From: Bacteroidales bacterium | Lineage (GTDB): Bacteria; Bacteroidota; Bacteroidia; Bacteroidales; Paludibacteraceae | NCBI GenBank assembly: GCA_900769035.1 | Contig: CAAGFD010000195.1 | Span: forward strand, 1 to 9,144 | Length of the DNA: 9,144 bases | Direction: 5' to 3' | In this document: positions 1 to 6,834 of the stretch, piece after piece | Layout: every line of letters begins with the position of its first letter | How positions within the stretch are numbered: position 1 is the first letter of the stretch | The notes under the pieces: generated by a model | What the model saw: the letters and a program-made list of their open reading frames with translations, nothing else | What the model was told of the DNA's origin: nothing | The model's database searches: none | Position numbers and translations under genes: made by a program

Positions 1-165
1 ATCTCTCAAGTATGGAAATAAATTACCCATACAATCGATAATAGAACGTGCGCATCTGTTTCTTTCGTTTCTATCTTCAATTTTCTTTGCGATTTCTACC
101 ATATTCTGAATATTTCTCCCGTATTCAGGTAGAATAAGTTCGTGTTTGTTTGTGTTATTTTCCAT
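1..165 (-). CDS. DUF4290 domain protein, N-terminal part (runs off the left edge)
   Basis: The minus strand from the ATG at 165-163 reads 55 codons without a stop to the window edge. The peptide begins MENNTNKHELILPEYGRNIQ and continues through a charged stretch with IEDRNERNRCARSII to MGNLFPYLRD. The LPEYGRNIQ motif, the E-D-R-x-E-R-x-R-C-A segment and the M-G-N-x-F-P-x-L-R end are what I recognise as the start of the DUF4290 family, a cytoplasmic-looking protein found throughout Bacteroidota with no established function. The start overlaps the last 11 bases of tsaB in another frame, so translation of the two is probably coupled and both use the tsaB promoter. In related genomes DUF4290 genes often sit next to murA; that cannot be checked here. 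The family call is from memory of conserved sequence and is fairly secure. Confidence 0.82.
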   Translation of the reverse strand, partial: MENNTNKHELILPEYGRNIQNMVEIAKKIEDRNERNRCARSIIDCMGNLFPYLRD

Positions 166-862
166 TTATTAAATTGTATAATTTGTTAGATGGTGTAGTA
201 GCTTGAAACTCCTTTAAGTAAAATGGTTCGTAATAAGCTATATTCTCAAATTTCGAGTTAGTATATTGTTCTATTGCCAAATTAACCATTTGATTCGCTG
301 TAGGGATAATGTCGGTAATGATTTTTATATTATTATGTAACTTGAGTTTTTTACATTTCTCAGCTCCATTACCACATATATATACATTATTATTTTTTGC
401 ATATTCCATACAAAAGCTATCATCCAATATCGTAGCTGATGCAGGTTTGATATCAGTTAAGTTGCAGTTGTACAATGCTGTATATACTTCCATTCGTCGA
501 GCATCTATGGCAGGGCATATATATCCATCTTTGATATGATGTACATTTTTTGTGATTTGAGCTATCAGTTTCAGGGTGTTGATAGATATCAATTTACAAT
601 TGAGTGCATAACACAATCCTTTCGCTGTAGAGCAACCAATTCGTAGGCCTGTATAACTGCCGGGACCTTCACTAATACATACTGCATCTAATATTATTTT
701 GTGAGTATGTACATAATTAATTGCCTCTTGTATATAGACTGGTAATAATCTCGCATGATTCATACTTTCTGAACTTATAAAATTCAGAATTAACTGACCA
801 TCAATTGTTAACGCTACACTGCATACTTCGGAAGTAGTCTCAATAAGAATAAAATTATTCAT
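155..862 (-). CDS. tsaB: tRNA threonylcarbamoyladenosine biosynthesis protein TsaB (YeaZ family)
   Basis: This encodes 235 residues, about the family's usual length. TsaB is the non-catalytic partner of TsaD in the cytoplasmic complex that transfers threonylcarbamoyl to A37 of ANN-decoding tRNAs. The N-terminus ILIETTSEVCSVAL matches the first strand-turn of the ASKHA (actin-like) fold. The family hallmark GPGSYTGLRIG lies at residues 66-76, followed by AKGLCYAL, and residues 35-40 (NHARLL) match the usual H-(S/A)-x-x-L-(L/M) stretch. The ATG at 862 fits the hallmark spacing. A promoter lies just upstream at 888-919, giving a short leader. The gene is divergent from the sigma factor gene and overlaps the downstream DUF4290 gene by 11 bases. 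Nothing looks broken. Confidence 0.95.
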   Translation of the reverse strand: MNNFILIETTSEVCSVALTIDGQLILNFISSESMNHARLLPVYIQEAINYVHTHKIILDAVCISEGPGSYTGLRIGCSTAKGLCYALNCKLISINTLKLIAQITKNVHHIKDGYICPAIDARRMEVYTALYNCNLTDIKPASATILDDSFCMEYAKNNNVYICGNGAEKCKKLKLHNNIKIITDIIPTANQMVNLAIEQYTNSKFENIAYYEPFYLKEFQATTPSNKLYNLINGK

Positions 863-887
863 TATTCACGTTCAATTTATTACTCTG

Positions 888-919
888 CAAAAGTACAATT
901 TTATTTTTGAATAATCAAA
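888..919 (-). promoter_or_regulatory. Bacteroidota-type promoter for tsaB
   Basis: On the minus strand a TTTG box (919-916) and a TACTTTTG box (895-888, fitting TAnnTTTG) are separated by 20 bases. This is the -33/-7 pattern of the primary sigma factor of Bacteroidota. Transcription would begin near 880, giving a leader of about 20 bases before the tsaB ATG at 862. The match is by eye; there is no expression evidence. Confidence 0.7.
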
Positions 920-939
920 TAAAAATAATCTCGTAAAAT

Positions 940-970
940 TTTGGTGTGTCAAAATAAATTACTACATTTG
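940..970 (+). promoter_or_regulatory. Bacteroidota-type promoter for the sigma factor gene
   Basis: A TTTG box at 940-943 and a TACATTTG box at 963-970 are separated by 19 bases, matching the Bacteroidota -33/-7 consensus. Transcription would start near 976, leaving a leader of about 120 bases before the chosen ATG at 1098, which is longer than at the other two promoters seen here. Its -33 box lies only 20 bases from the -33 box of the divergent tsaB promoter. Confidence 0.7.
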
Positions 971-1097
971 CAGTTGTAAAACCATTAAATTTAAAGCCTA
1001 TAGAATATTTTTACTTTTTAATTTAAATATTAGAATTAATATTTTGGCACTGTATTATGGTGTCAACATATATTGTGTATTTTTAAAATTAAAGAGT

Positions 1098-1706
1098 ATG
1101 AATGTTTTTGAGACTTATACCGATGAGCAATTGGTGAATTTATTTTATTTAGGTCAAGATAAGGCTTTTGAAGCTCTATTATTTCGCCATAAAGAGCGTA
1201 TCTATTCTTATATAATGAATATGGTGCGTGATGAAGATTTGGCGAATGATATTTTCCAAGAAACTTTCATAAAAGTTATTACTACGATTAAGCAAGGAAA
1301 ATATTCCGAATCCGGAAAGTTTATCCCTTGGGTTACTCGTATATCTCATAACTTGGTAATAGATTTTTTCCGCAAAAAAAATAGTGATAAAACGGTGTCA
1401 AATATAAATCAAGAAGGAAATGATATATTTGATACGGTATCTTTGTGTGATAATTCTATTCAAGATATCATTGAAAAAGAAGAATCGTATGGGGATATAT
1501 TAAAATTGATTTCTTTGCTTCCAAATGATCAACAAAGAGTGATTAAATTAAGATTTTACTCCAATTTGAGTTTTAAAGAAATTGCAGAACATGAAAATAT
1601 CAGCATAAATACTGCCCTTGGCAGAATTCGTTATGCAATATTGAATATGCGTAAAAATGCTATTAAATATAATGTGATGAGGGATTTGGAAAGAATGTTT
1701 TGTTGA
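1098..1706 (+). CDS. ECF-type RNA polymerase sigma factor (sigma-70 family)
   Basis: From the ATG at 1098 the product has 202 residues. Region 2 covers about residues 22-95, with the core-binding segment DIFQETFIKV at 51-60 and the -10-reading end FIPWVTRISHNLVIDFFRKK at 75-94. An acidic, low-complexity linker spans about 96-135. Region 4 covers about 138-187, with LLPNDQQRVIKLRF and a helix-turn-helix around SFKEIAEHENIS at 158-169. There is no region 3, as in ECF sigma factors. The frame is open upstream to a TTG at 1044, but those 18 codons precede the first conserved segment and I prefer the ATG, which follows the A-rich AAATTAAAGAGT. No anti-sigma gene lies on either side: tsaB is divergent and fabD follows with its own promoter. 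The promoter class it recognises cannot be told from sequence. Confidence 0.9.
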   Translation: MNVFETYTDEQLVNLFYLGQDKAFEALLFRHKERIYSYIMNMVRDEDLANDIFQETFIKVITTIKQGKYSESGKFIPWVTRISHNLVIDFFRKKNSDKTVSNINQEGNDIFDTVSLCDNSIQDIIEKEESYGDILKLISLLPNDQQRVIKLRFYSNLSFKEIAEHENISINTALGRIRYAILNMRKNAIKYNVMRDLERMFC

Positions 1707-1729
1707 TGATAGTTATTGTTTTAACCCCT

Positions 1730-1761
1730 TTTGGATTAATAAAAAATTAGTTGTACCTTTG
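1730..1761 (+). promoter_or_regulatory. Bacteroidota-type promoter for fabD and the downstream operon
   Basis: A TTTG box at 1730-1733 and a TACCTTTG box at 1754-1761 are separated by 20 bases, matching the -33/-7 consensus of Bacteroidota. Transcription would start near 1767, about 30 bases before the fabD ATG. I see no terminator hairpin between the sigma factor stop (1706) and this promoter, so readthrough from the sigma factor gene is also possible. Confidence 0.72.
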
Positions 1762-1797
1762 CGAAAATTTGTTTAATAGAAAATTTATAAAATACAT

Positions 1798-2667
1798 ATG
1801 AAAGCTTACGTTTTTCCTGGTCAAGGAGCGCAATTCCCGGGTATGGGAAAAGATTTGTATGAAAACAATACAAATGCTAAAAGTCTTTTTGAACAAGCAA
1901 ATGATATTTTAGGTTTTAGAATAACTGATATCATGTTTTCCGGTACCCCGGACGATTTAAAACAAACTAAGGTTACCCAACCAGCAGTGTTTCTTCATTC
2001 TGTAATTTCTGCTATAGTTATGGGTGAAGAGTTTGTTCCACAGATGGTTGCTGGTCACTCTTTAGGCGAATTTTCTGCATTAGTAGCTTCCAAAGCCCTT
2101 TCTTTTGAGGATGGATTGAAGCTTGTATATGCAAGAGCTATGGCTATGCAAAAGGCTTGCGAACTTAATCCGTCTGTTATGGCCGCCGTTCTTGGTCTTA
2201 AAGATGAAATTATCGAAGATATTTGCTCTAAAATAAATGGTGTTGTAGTGCCGGCAAATTATAATTGTCCAGGTCAATTAGTTATTTCCGGTTCTAATGA
2301 GGCTATTGATGAGGCTTGTGTCAAATTGAAAGAAGCCGGTGCTAAAAGAGCTTTAAAATTGCCTGTCGGTGGTGCATTTCACTCTCCTCTTATGGAGCCT
2401 GCTAAAGTGGAATTGGAAGAAGCAATAAAAAAAACAATTTATAAAGAACCAATTTGCCCTATATATCAAAATATAGATGCTCGTCCTCATACTAATCCTG
2501 CTGAAATTAAAGCAAATTCAATAGCACAATTAACGGGTCCTGTACGTTGGACGCAAACTATACAAAATATGATTGCAGATGGCGCAGATTATTTTAAAGA
2601 ATTAGGCCCGGGCACTGTACTCCAAGGTCTTATTAAAAAAATCAATGGTGAAGTAGTTGCAGAATAA
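1798..2667 (+). CDS. fabD: Malonyl CoA-acyl carrier protein transacylase FabD
   Basis: This 289-residue cytoplasmic enzyme moves malonyl from CoA to acyl carrier protein, the entry step of type II fatty-acid synthesis. The N-terminal FPGQGAQFPGMG (residues 6-17) forms the oxyanion-hole loop. The nucleophile is S88 in GHSLGE (86-91). R113 in ARAMAMQ fits the malonyl-carboxylate-binding arginine, and H195 in GGAFHSPLM is the catalytic histidine. The GPVRW motif and GPGTVLQGL near the C-terminus are also typical. Length is slightly under the roughly 300-310 residues of well-known homologues, with nothing missing. The ATG at 1798 directly precedes the family's first strand. It is the first gene after the promoter at 1730-1761, and the next gene begins 19 bases after its stop. 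Confidence 0.97.
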   Translation: MKAYVFPGQGAQFPGMGKDLYENNTNAKSLFEQANDILGFRITDIMFSGTPDDLKQTKVTQPAVFLHSVISAIVMGEEFVPQMVAGHSLGEFSALVASKALSFEDGLKLVYARAMAMQKACELNPSVMAAVLGLKDEIIEDICSKINGVVVPANYNCPGQLVISGSNEAIDEACVKLKEAGAKRALKLPVGGAFHSPLMEPAKVELEEAIKKTIYKEPICPIYQNIDARPHTNPAEIKANSIAQLTGPVRWTQTIQNMIADGADYFKELGPGTVLQGLIKKINGEVVAE

Positions 2668-2686
2668 TTTAGAATTTAGTGATGTT

Positions 2687-3862
2687 ATGATTAGACAATT
2701 GGTTGATAAAATCTATTATGTTGGCGTAAACGATCGTCAAAAAGATTTATTTGAAAATATGTTGCCACTTCAATATGGTGTTAGTTATAACGCATATTTG
2801 ATTAATGACGATAAAACTGTTTTGGTTGATACTGTCGAGCATCCTTTCGTTGAGCAATTAATTGATCAAGTTAAAGTAGTTTTGAACGGAAAAAAATTGG
2901 ATTATCTCATTGTTAATCATATGGAACCTGACCATTCTTCCGGTATTAAAACATTGAAACTCCTTTATCCTGATTTGCAAATTATCCTCAATGCAAAAAC
3001 TGCGGACATGATAAATGGTTATTATGGTATTTCCGATAAATTAGTTGTTGTTAAGGATGGAGATACTTTTTCTACAGGAAGTAAAACTTTGAGTTTCCAT
3101 TTTACACCAATGGTGCATTGGCCGGAAGTTATGATGACTTATGTGAAAGAAGATGAGTTACTCTTCTCGGCAGATGCTTTTGGATGTTTCGGAGCCCTTA
3201 ATGGAGCTGTTGTTGATGAAGAGTTGGATTTGTCCGTTCATTATACCGAAATGGTAAGATATTATGCTAATATAGTCGGTAAATACGGGATGCCGGTTCA
3301 AACTGCATTGAAAAAACTCTCCGGTACTCCTATTAAAATGATATGCTCTTTGCATGGTCCAATTTGGAAAAAAGATATTGCTAAAGTAGTCGGTATCTAT
3401 GATTCGTTAAGTAAATATGAAGCAGAACCGGGTGTCGTTATCGTTTATGGAAGTATGTATGGACATACAGAGCAGATGGCAGAAGTTGTTGCTGAAGGTG
3501 CTGCTTCGGTAACCAAAAATGTAAAACTTTATGATGTGTCTCGTACTAATGCCTCATATATTTTAGCTGATATTTTTAGGTATAAAGGATTTATTTGCGG
3601 TTCTCCTACATATTGCAATGAGTTGTATCCGGAAATTAATTCATTATTAGCGAAAATTAAAACCAGAGGTATTAAGAATAGAGTATTCGGTTGTTTTGGT
3701 TCCTTTACTTGGGCTGATGCTACTATAAAGAATTTTAATGCTTTTGCCGAGGAAATGAAATGGGAACCTATTTCTGTTGCCGGTATTAAACAAAGCATGA
3801 CGGATAGTCAATGTAGTGATTTATATAATTTAGGTAAAAGTATTGCAGAGAAATCTATGTAA
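2687..3862 (+). CDS. Flavodiiron protein (A-type flavoprotein, oxygen/nitric oxide reductase)
   Basis: The 391-residue product has the standard two-domain form: an N-terminal metallo-beta-lactamase-like diiron domain (about 1-245) and a C-terminal flavodoxin domain (about 250-391). All expected diiron ligands are visible: H78, E80 and D82 in NHMEPDHSSG, then H144 in VHWPE, D163 in SADAFG and H223 in SLHGPIW. The FMN phosphate loop is GSMYGHTEQM from residue 255, and GSPTYCNELYPE is the second flavin loop. Such proteins reduce O2 to water or NO to N2O in the cytoplasm of anaerobes. There is no fused rubredoxin or flavin reductase domain, so an external electron donor is needed. The frame extends back to a TTG at 2657 inside fabD, but homologues begin close to the (K/D)-x-I-Y-Y-V-G-V-N-D segment, so I chose the ATG at 2687. 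Whether O2 or NO is the main substrate cannot be read from sequence. Confidence 0.94.
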   Translation: MIRQLVDKIYYVGVNDRQKDLFENMLPLQYGVSYNAYLINDDKTVLVDTVEHPFVEQLIDQVKVVLNGKKLDYLIVNHMEPDHSSGIKTLKLLYPDLQIILNAKTADMINGYYGISDKLVVVKDGDTFSTGSKTLSFHFTPMVHWPEVMMTYVKEDELLFSADAFGCFGALNGAVVDEELDLSVHYTEMVRYYANIVGKYGMPVQTALKKLSGTPIKMICSLHGPIWKKDIAKVVGIYDSLSKYEAEPGVVIVYGSMYGHTEQMAEVVAEGAASVTKNVKLYDVSRTNASYILADIFRYKGFICGSPTYCNELYPEINSLLAKIKTRGIKNRVFGCFGSFTWADATIKNFNAFAEEMKWEPISVAGIKQSMTDSQCSDLYNLGKSIAEKSM

Positions 3863-3875
3863 ATTGTAAAATAAT

Positions 3876-4688
3876 ATGAGACTGATAATTCAATCCAATT
3901 ACGATAAAATGTCAAAATGGGCTGCAAATTATGTGGCTAAAAAAATTCTTGATGCAAAACCTACAAAAGAAAAACCATTTATTCTTGGACTTCCTACGGG
4001 TTCATCTCCTCTTGGAATGTATCATGAATTAATTAATTTGTGTAAAAGACATGTAATCTCATTTGAAAATGTGATTACCTTTAATATGGATGAGTATGTT
4101 GGTCTGCCAAAATCTCATCCTCAAAGTTATTATTCTTTCATGTGGAATAATTTCTTTTCTCATATAGATATTCCAAAAGACAATGTGAATATTTTGGATG
4201 GTAATGCAGAAGATTTTGAAATTGAATGTCAAAACTATGAAGATAAAATTAAATCTTTAGGTGGTATTGATTTATTTTTGGGTGGTATCGGTCCTGATGG
4301 TCATATTGCTTTCAACGAGCCTGGTTCTAGTTTGGCTTCTCGCACCAGAATGAAGACCCTTACAACAGATACAATTATAGCCAATTCGCGTTTCTTTGAC
4401 GGTGATATTAATTTAGTTCCTCGTACTGCTTTAACTGTTGGCGTTGGTACAATATTAGATGCTAAAGAAGTACTAATTCTTGTAAATGGTCATAATAAAG
4501 CAAGAGCATTAAAACATGCGGTTGAAGATGGAATTTCTCAAATGTGGACTATATCCGCATTACAGTTGCATCCTAAAGGAATTATCGTATGTGATTACGA
4601 TGCTTGTTATGAATTAAAAGTTGGTACATATAAATATTTTCTTGATATAGAGAAAGATAACCTTTCTCCGGAATTATTGCTTAAGTAA
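3876..4688 (+). CDS. nagB: Glucosamine-6-phosphate deaminase NagB
   Basis: This 270-residue enzyme converts glucosamine 6-phosphate to fructose 6-phosphate and ammonia, linking amino-sugar use to glycolysis. Catalytic residues sit at the same numbers as in the E. coli enzyme: D72 in FNMDEYVGL, and D141, H143 and E148 in GPDGHIAFNEPGSS. The phosphate-binding segment LGLPTGSSPLGMY follows the first strand, and the C-terminal ISALQLHPKGIIVCD is typical. The ATG at 3876 lies 13 bases after the flavodiiron gene's stop, preceded by an A-rich stretch and no Shine-Dalgarno. No nagA (deacetylase) or transporter gene is next to it. The racemase gene starts one base after its stop, so the two are tightly coupled. 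It is the hexameric NagB class, not a 6-phosphogluconolactonase, because the full NagB motif set is present. Confidence 0.96.
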   Translation: MRLIIQSNYDKMSKWAANYVAKKILDAKPTKEKPFILGLPTGSSPLGMYHELINLCKRHVISFENVITFNMDEYVGLPKSHPQSYYSFMWNNFFSHIDIPKDNVNILDGNAEDFEIECQNYEDKIKSLGGIDLFLGGIGPDGHIAFNEPGSSLASRTRMKTLTTDTIIANSRFFDGDINLVPRTALTVGVGTILDAKEVLILVNGHNKARALKHAVEDGISQMWTISALQLHPKGIIVCDYDACYELKVGTYKYFLDIEKDNLSPELLLK

Positions 4689-4689
4689 A

Positions 4690-6225
4690 ATGAGTCAACC
4701 TCGTTATGAAGTAGAACCGGGCATCAACGATTGTTTGATTATTAGAGATAGTCATAGTTCCGACTTGACTTCTTTAACCAAACATGCTCTTACTTTCTTG
4801 GAACAACAATCTGCGAATAGTTATCTTCGCAGAACTTTGATTGTGTCTGATATAGATGGAAATGATTTAGCCAATGAAATGTTTTTTGTAAATATTCAGA
4901 TGGTTATTAAAAGTAAAAGTGTTAATCGCATCATCTTTATCGGTCCGGAATTGTATAGTAGAGTTTCTCTATTTTCAGAGATGGATGATAAATTATTCTT
5001 TAAAAATACAACGGATTTTTTATCAAGCGATTTTATCTCTTCTCTTTCAAAGGAGGTATTGCTACTAAAAATTGCACCTCAATTTGATCCTAATAGAGTA
5101 TTGTTTCATCTCCAACAAATTGCTCATGATACTGTTATGGAGATTAATTTTGATGCTTTATTTCATAATGTCGACCATTTTAGAGCAAAATTAAAACCAA
5201 CTACCAAATTGATGTGTATGGTAAAAGCATCCGCTTATGGTAGTGGTTCTATCGAAGTGGCTCAAGCTTTACAGCATTATGGGTGTGACTATTTAGCAGT
5301 AGCTTTTGTTAATGAAGGTGTTGAACTTCGAAATGCAGGTATCAAATTGCCTATTATGGTGTTAGATCCTGTAATGCCGGCTATTCATCATCTTTTTAAA
5401 TATAATCTCGAACCTGAAGTTGGCTCATTTGAGTTTTTCCATACTCTTATTGATGAGATAAAAAAGCATAATCTCGAAAAATATCCTATTCATATAAAAT
5501 TGGATACAGGGATGCATCGTGCCGGTTTTGAAGAGGAAGATTTGCCAAAATTGGTACGATTAATTAACGGTAACAATAAATACATTGTCGTCCGTTCTAT
5601 ATTTTCACATCTTGCCGCTGCAGATGAAATGACTCCGGAAATGGATGAATTTACTCTACAACAAATAGATATTTTTGGTAAATATACTAAGTTTATTGAA
5701 GATAATATTCATTATTCAGCTATCAAACACATTCTTAATACAGCCGGTATTGAACGTTTCTATGATTATCAATTCGATATGGTTCGTCTTGGTATTGGTC
5801 TTTGGGGAGTGAATTGTTGTAATGAAGATAAACTTCGTAATGTTTGCTCTTTATCCACCAGAATAATGCAATTAAAGACTGTTAAAGCCGGAGAAACAGT
5901 TGGTTATAGCAGAAAAGGAGTCGTAAATAAAGATAAATTAATCGCTTTATTGCCTTTAGGCTATGCCGATGGTTTGGACCGTAGATTAGGAAATGGTGTC
6001 GGGTCGGTTTTCGTGAATGGTATTAAAGTTCCTATTATCGGCAATATTTGTATGGATCTTACAATGATTGATGTTTCCGGTTTGGATGTGAAGATTGGAG
6101 ATAAAGTTGTATTATTCAATGATAAACAAGGATTATCTGATATAGCTAATCTATTGGGGACGATTCCTTATGAGGTACTCTCTAAAATTTCAGTCCGTGT
6201 AAGACGATTATACTATAGAGAATAA
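4690..6225 (+). CDS. alr: Alanine racemase with an N-terminal remnant of MurF domain 3 (truncated MurF-Alr fusion)
   Basis: The 511-residue protein has two parts. Residues about 148-511 form a complete PLP-dependent alanine racemase making D-alanine for peptidoglycan: the PLP lysine K179 in MVKASAYGSG, K270 and R277 in KLDTGMHRAGF, the catalytic tyrosine Y406 in ETVGYS, LGYADGLDRR, GNICMD and the closing TIPYEVLSKISVRVRRLY. Residues about 5-145 resemble the third (C-terminal) domain of MurF as it occurs in the Bacteroidota MurF-Alr fusion: YEVEPGINDCLIIRDSHSSD matches the usual E-V-x-x-G-x-N-x-C-x-I-N-D-S-Y-N-S-D segment, followed by RRTLIVSDI and VLLLKIAP. The MurF UDP-sugar and ATP-binding domains, including the G-T-x-G-K-(T/S) loop, are absent; the reading frame starts one base after nagB. 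It therefore cannot be a ligase, and a separate murF would be needed. Racemase assignment is firm; the remnant assignment rests on motif similarity by eye. Confidence 0.93.
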   Translation: MSQPRYEVEPGINDCLIIRDSHSSDLTSLTKHALTFLEQQSANSYLRRTLIVSDIDGNDLANEMFFVNIQMVIKSKSVNRIIFIGPELYSRVSLFSEMDDKLFFKNTTDFLSSDFISSLSKEVLLLKIAPQFDPNRVLFHLQQIAHDTVMEINFDALFHNVDHFRAKLKPTTKLMCMVKASAYGSGSIEVAQALQHYGCDYLAVAFVNEGVELRNAGIKLPIMVLDPVMPAIHHLFKYNLEPEVGSFEFFHTLIDEIKKHNLEKYPIHIKLDTGMHRAGFEEEDLPKLVRLINGNNKYIVVRSIFSHLAAADEMTPEMDEFTLQQIDIFGKYTKFIEDNIHYSAIKHILNTAGIERFYDYQFDMVRLGIGLWGVNCCNEDKLRNVCSLSTRIMQLKTVKAGETVGYSRKGVVNKDKLIALLPLGYADGLDRRLGNGVGSVFVNGIKVPIIGNICMDLTMIDVSGLDVKIGDKVVLFNDKQGLSDIANLLGTIPYEVLSKISVRVRRLYYRE

Positions 6226-6228
6226 ATT

Positions 6229-6834
6229 ATGGATACTTTTCTTACCGTTAAAGATACAGCCACAGCTATTTTTAAGGATAAAGGTAGTAAGTTTATTGCT
6301 TTTATCTACCCTGTGTCCACTATTGATGAAATAAAAAGTATCCTTGATCAAAAAAGAAAAGAGTATTATGATGCACGACATGTATGTTACGCATATATGT
6401 TAGGGTTTGAAAGACTTAATTTTAGAGCTAATGATGATGGAGAACCTTCCGGTACTGCAGGTCGACCTATTCTGGGACAAATTAATAGTGCTAATTTAAC
6501 AGATGTCTTGATAATTGTAGTTCGATATTTTGGTGGTATTTTATTGGGAACAAGCGGATTAATAAATGCATATAAAACATCGGCTTGTGATGTTATCAAT
6601 TCTGCTGAAATCATTACTAAAATAGTAGAAAAATCGTTTGTGGCAACTTGTGATTATCAAACGGTTAATGATGTGATGAAAATAATTAAAGAATATAATT
6701 TAGAATTGGTAAAAAGTGAATATAATTTGGATTGTTCTTTTACTTTTAAAGTTAGAACTTCACTGATAGATACGGTGTCTAAGAAATTTAGTAATTTGGA
6801 TTTTGTACAATTTAATCAATTGGATGATGAATAA
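6229..6834 (+). CDS. YigZ/IMPACT family protein
   Basis: This encodes 201 residues, the usual size of the family. The N-terminal UPF0029/IMPACT domain (about 1-125) contains ARHVCYAYMLG, the signature DDGEPSGTAGRPIL at 69-82, and VVRYFGGILLGTSGLINAY at 97-115. The C-terminal part (about 135-200) fits the small ferredoxin-like DUF1949 domain. The family is cytoplasmic and conserved from bacteria to eukaryotes; eukaryotic IMPACT acts on the Gcn2 stress pathway, but the bacterial role is not settled and I assign none. The ATG lies 3 bases after the racemase stop, and the last 11 bases overlap the start of the next gene, so it is an internal operon member. Confidence 0.93.
   Translation: MDTFLTVKDTATAIFKDKGSKFIAFIYPVSTIDEIKSILDQKRKEYYDARHVCYAYMLGFERLNFRANDDGEPSGTAGRPILGQINSANLTDVLIIVVRYFGGILLGTSGLINAYKTSACDVINSAEIITKIVEKSFVATCDYQTVNDVMKIIKEYNLELVKSEYNLDCSFTFKVRTSLIDTVSKKFSNLDFVQFNQLDDE

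Noticed and set aside
309..539. Plus-strand open frame of 76 codons
   Set aside because: It lies wholly inside tsaB on the opposite strand, has no recognisable motifs, and tsaB has clear family signatures.
1057..1086. A 9-codon leader frame (ATG at 1057, stop at 1084-1086) before the sigma factor
   Set aside because: It is too short to judge, has no repeated regulatory codons, and such frames are common by chance in leaders.
1044..1097. TTG-started extension of the sigma factor by 18 residues
   Set aside because: The added residues do not match the family, TTG is a weak start, and the ATG at 1098 is placed just before region 2.
1421..1428. TATATTTG-like box inside the sigma factor gene as a possible promoter
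   Set aside because: No TTTG box lies 19-21 bases upstream, and such boxes are frequent in AT-rich coding DNA.
1707..1753. Possible terminator after the sigma factor gene
   Set aside because: There is a T-rich stretch but I can find no GC-rich inverted repeat next to it.
2080..2277. Minus-strand open frame of 65 codons
   Set aside because: It is a shadow within fabD, across its active-site region; no family features.
2657..2686. TTG-started extension of the flavodiiron protein overlapping fabD
   Set aside because: Homologues begin near the ATG at 2687; the extra ten residues show no family match.
3158..3798. Two minus-strand open frames (3158-3355 and 3529-3798)
   Set aside because: Both lie inside the flavodiiron gene and show no motifs or promoter; they are by-products of the real gene's codons.
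6387..6614. Minus-strand open frame of 75 codons
   Set aside because: It is antisense to the most conserved part of the yigZ-family gene.
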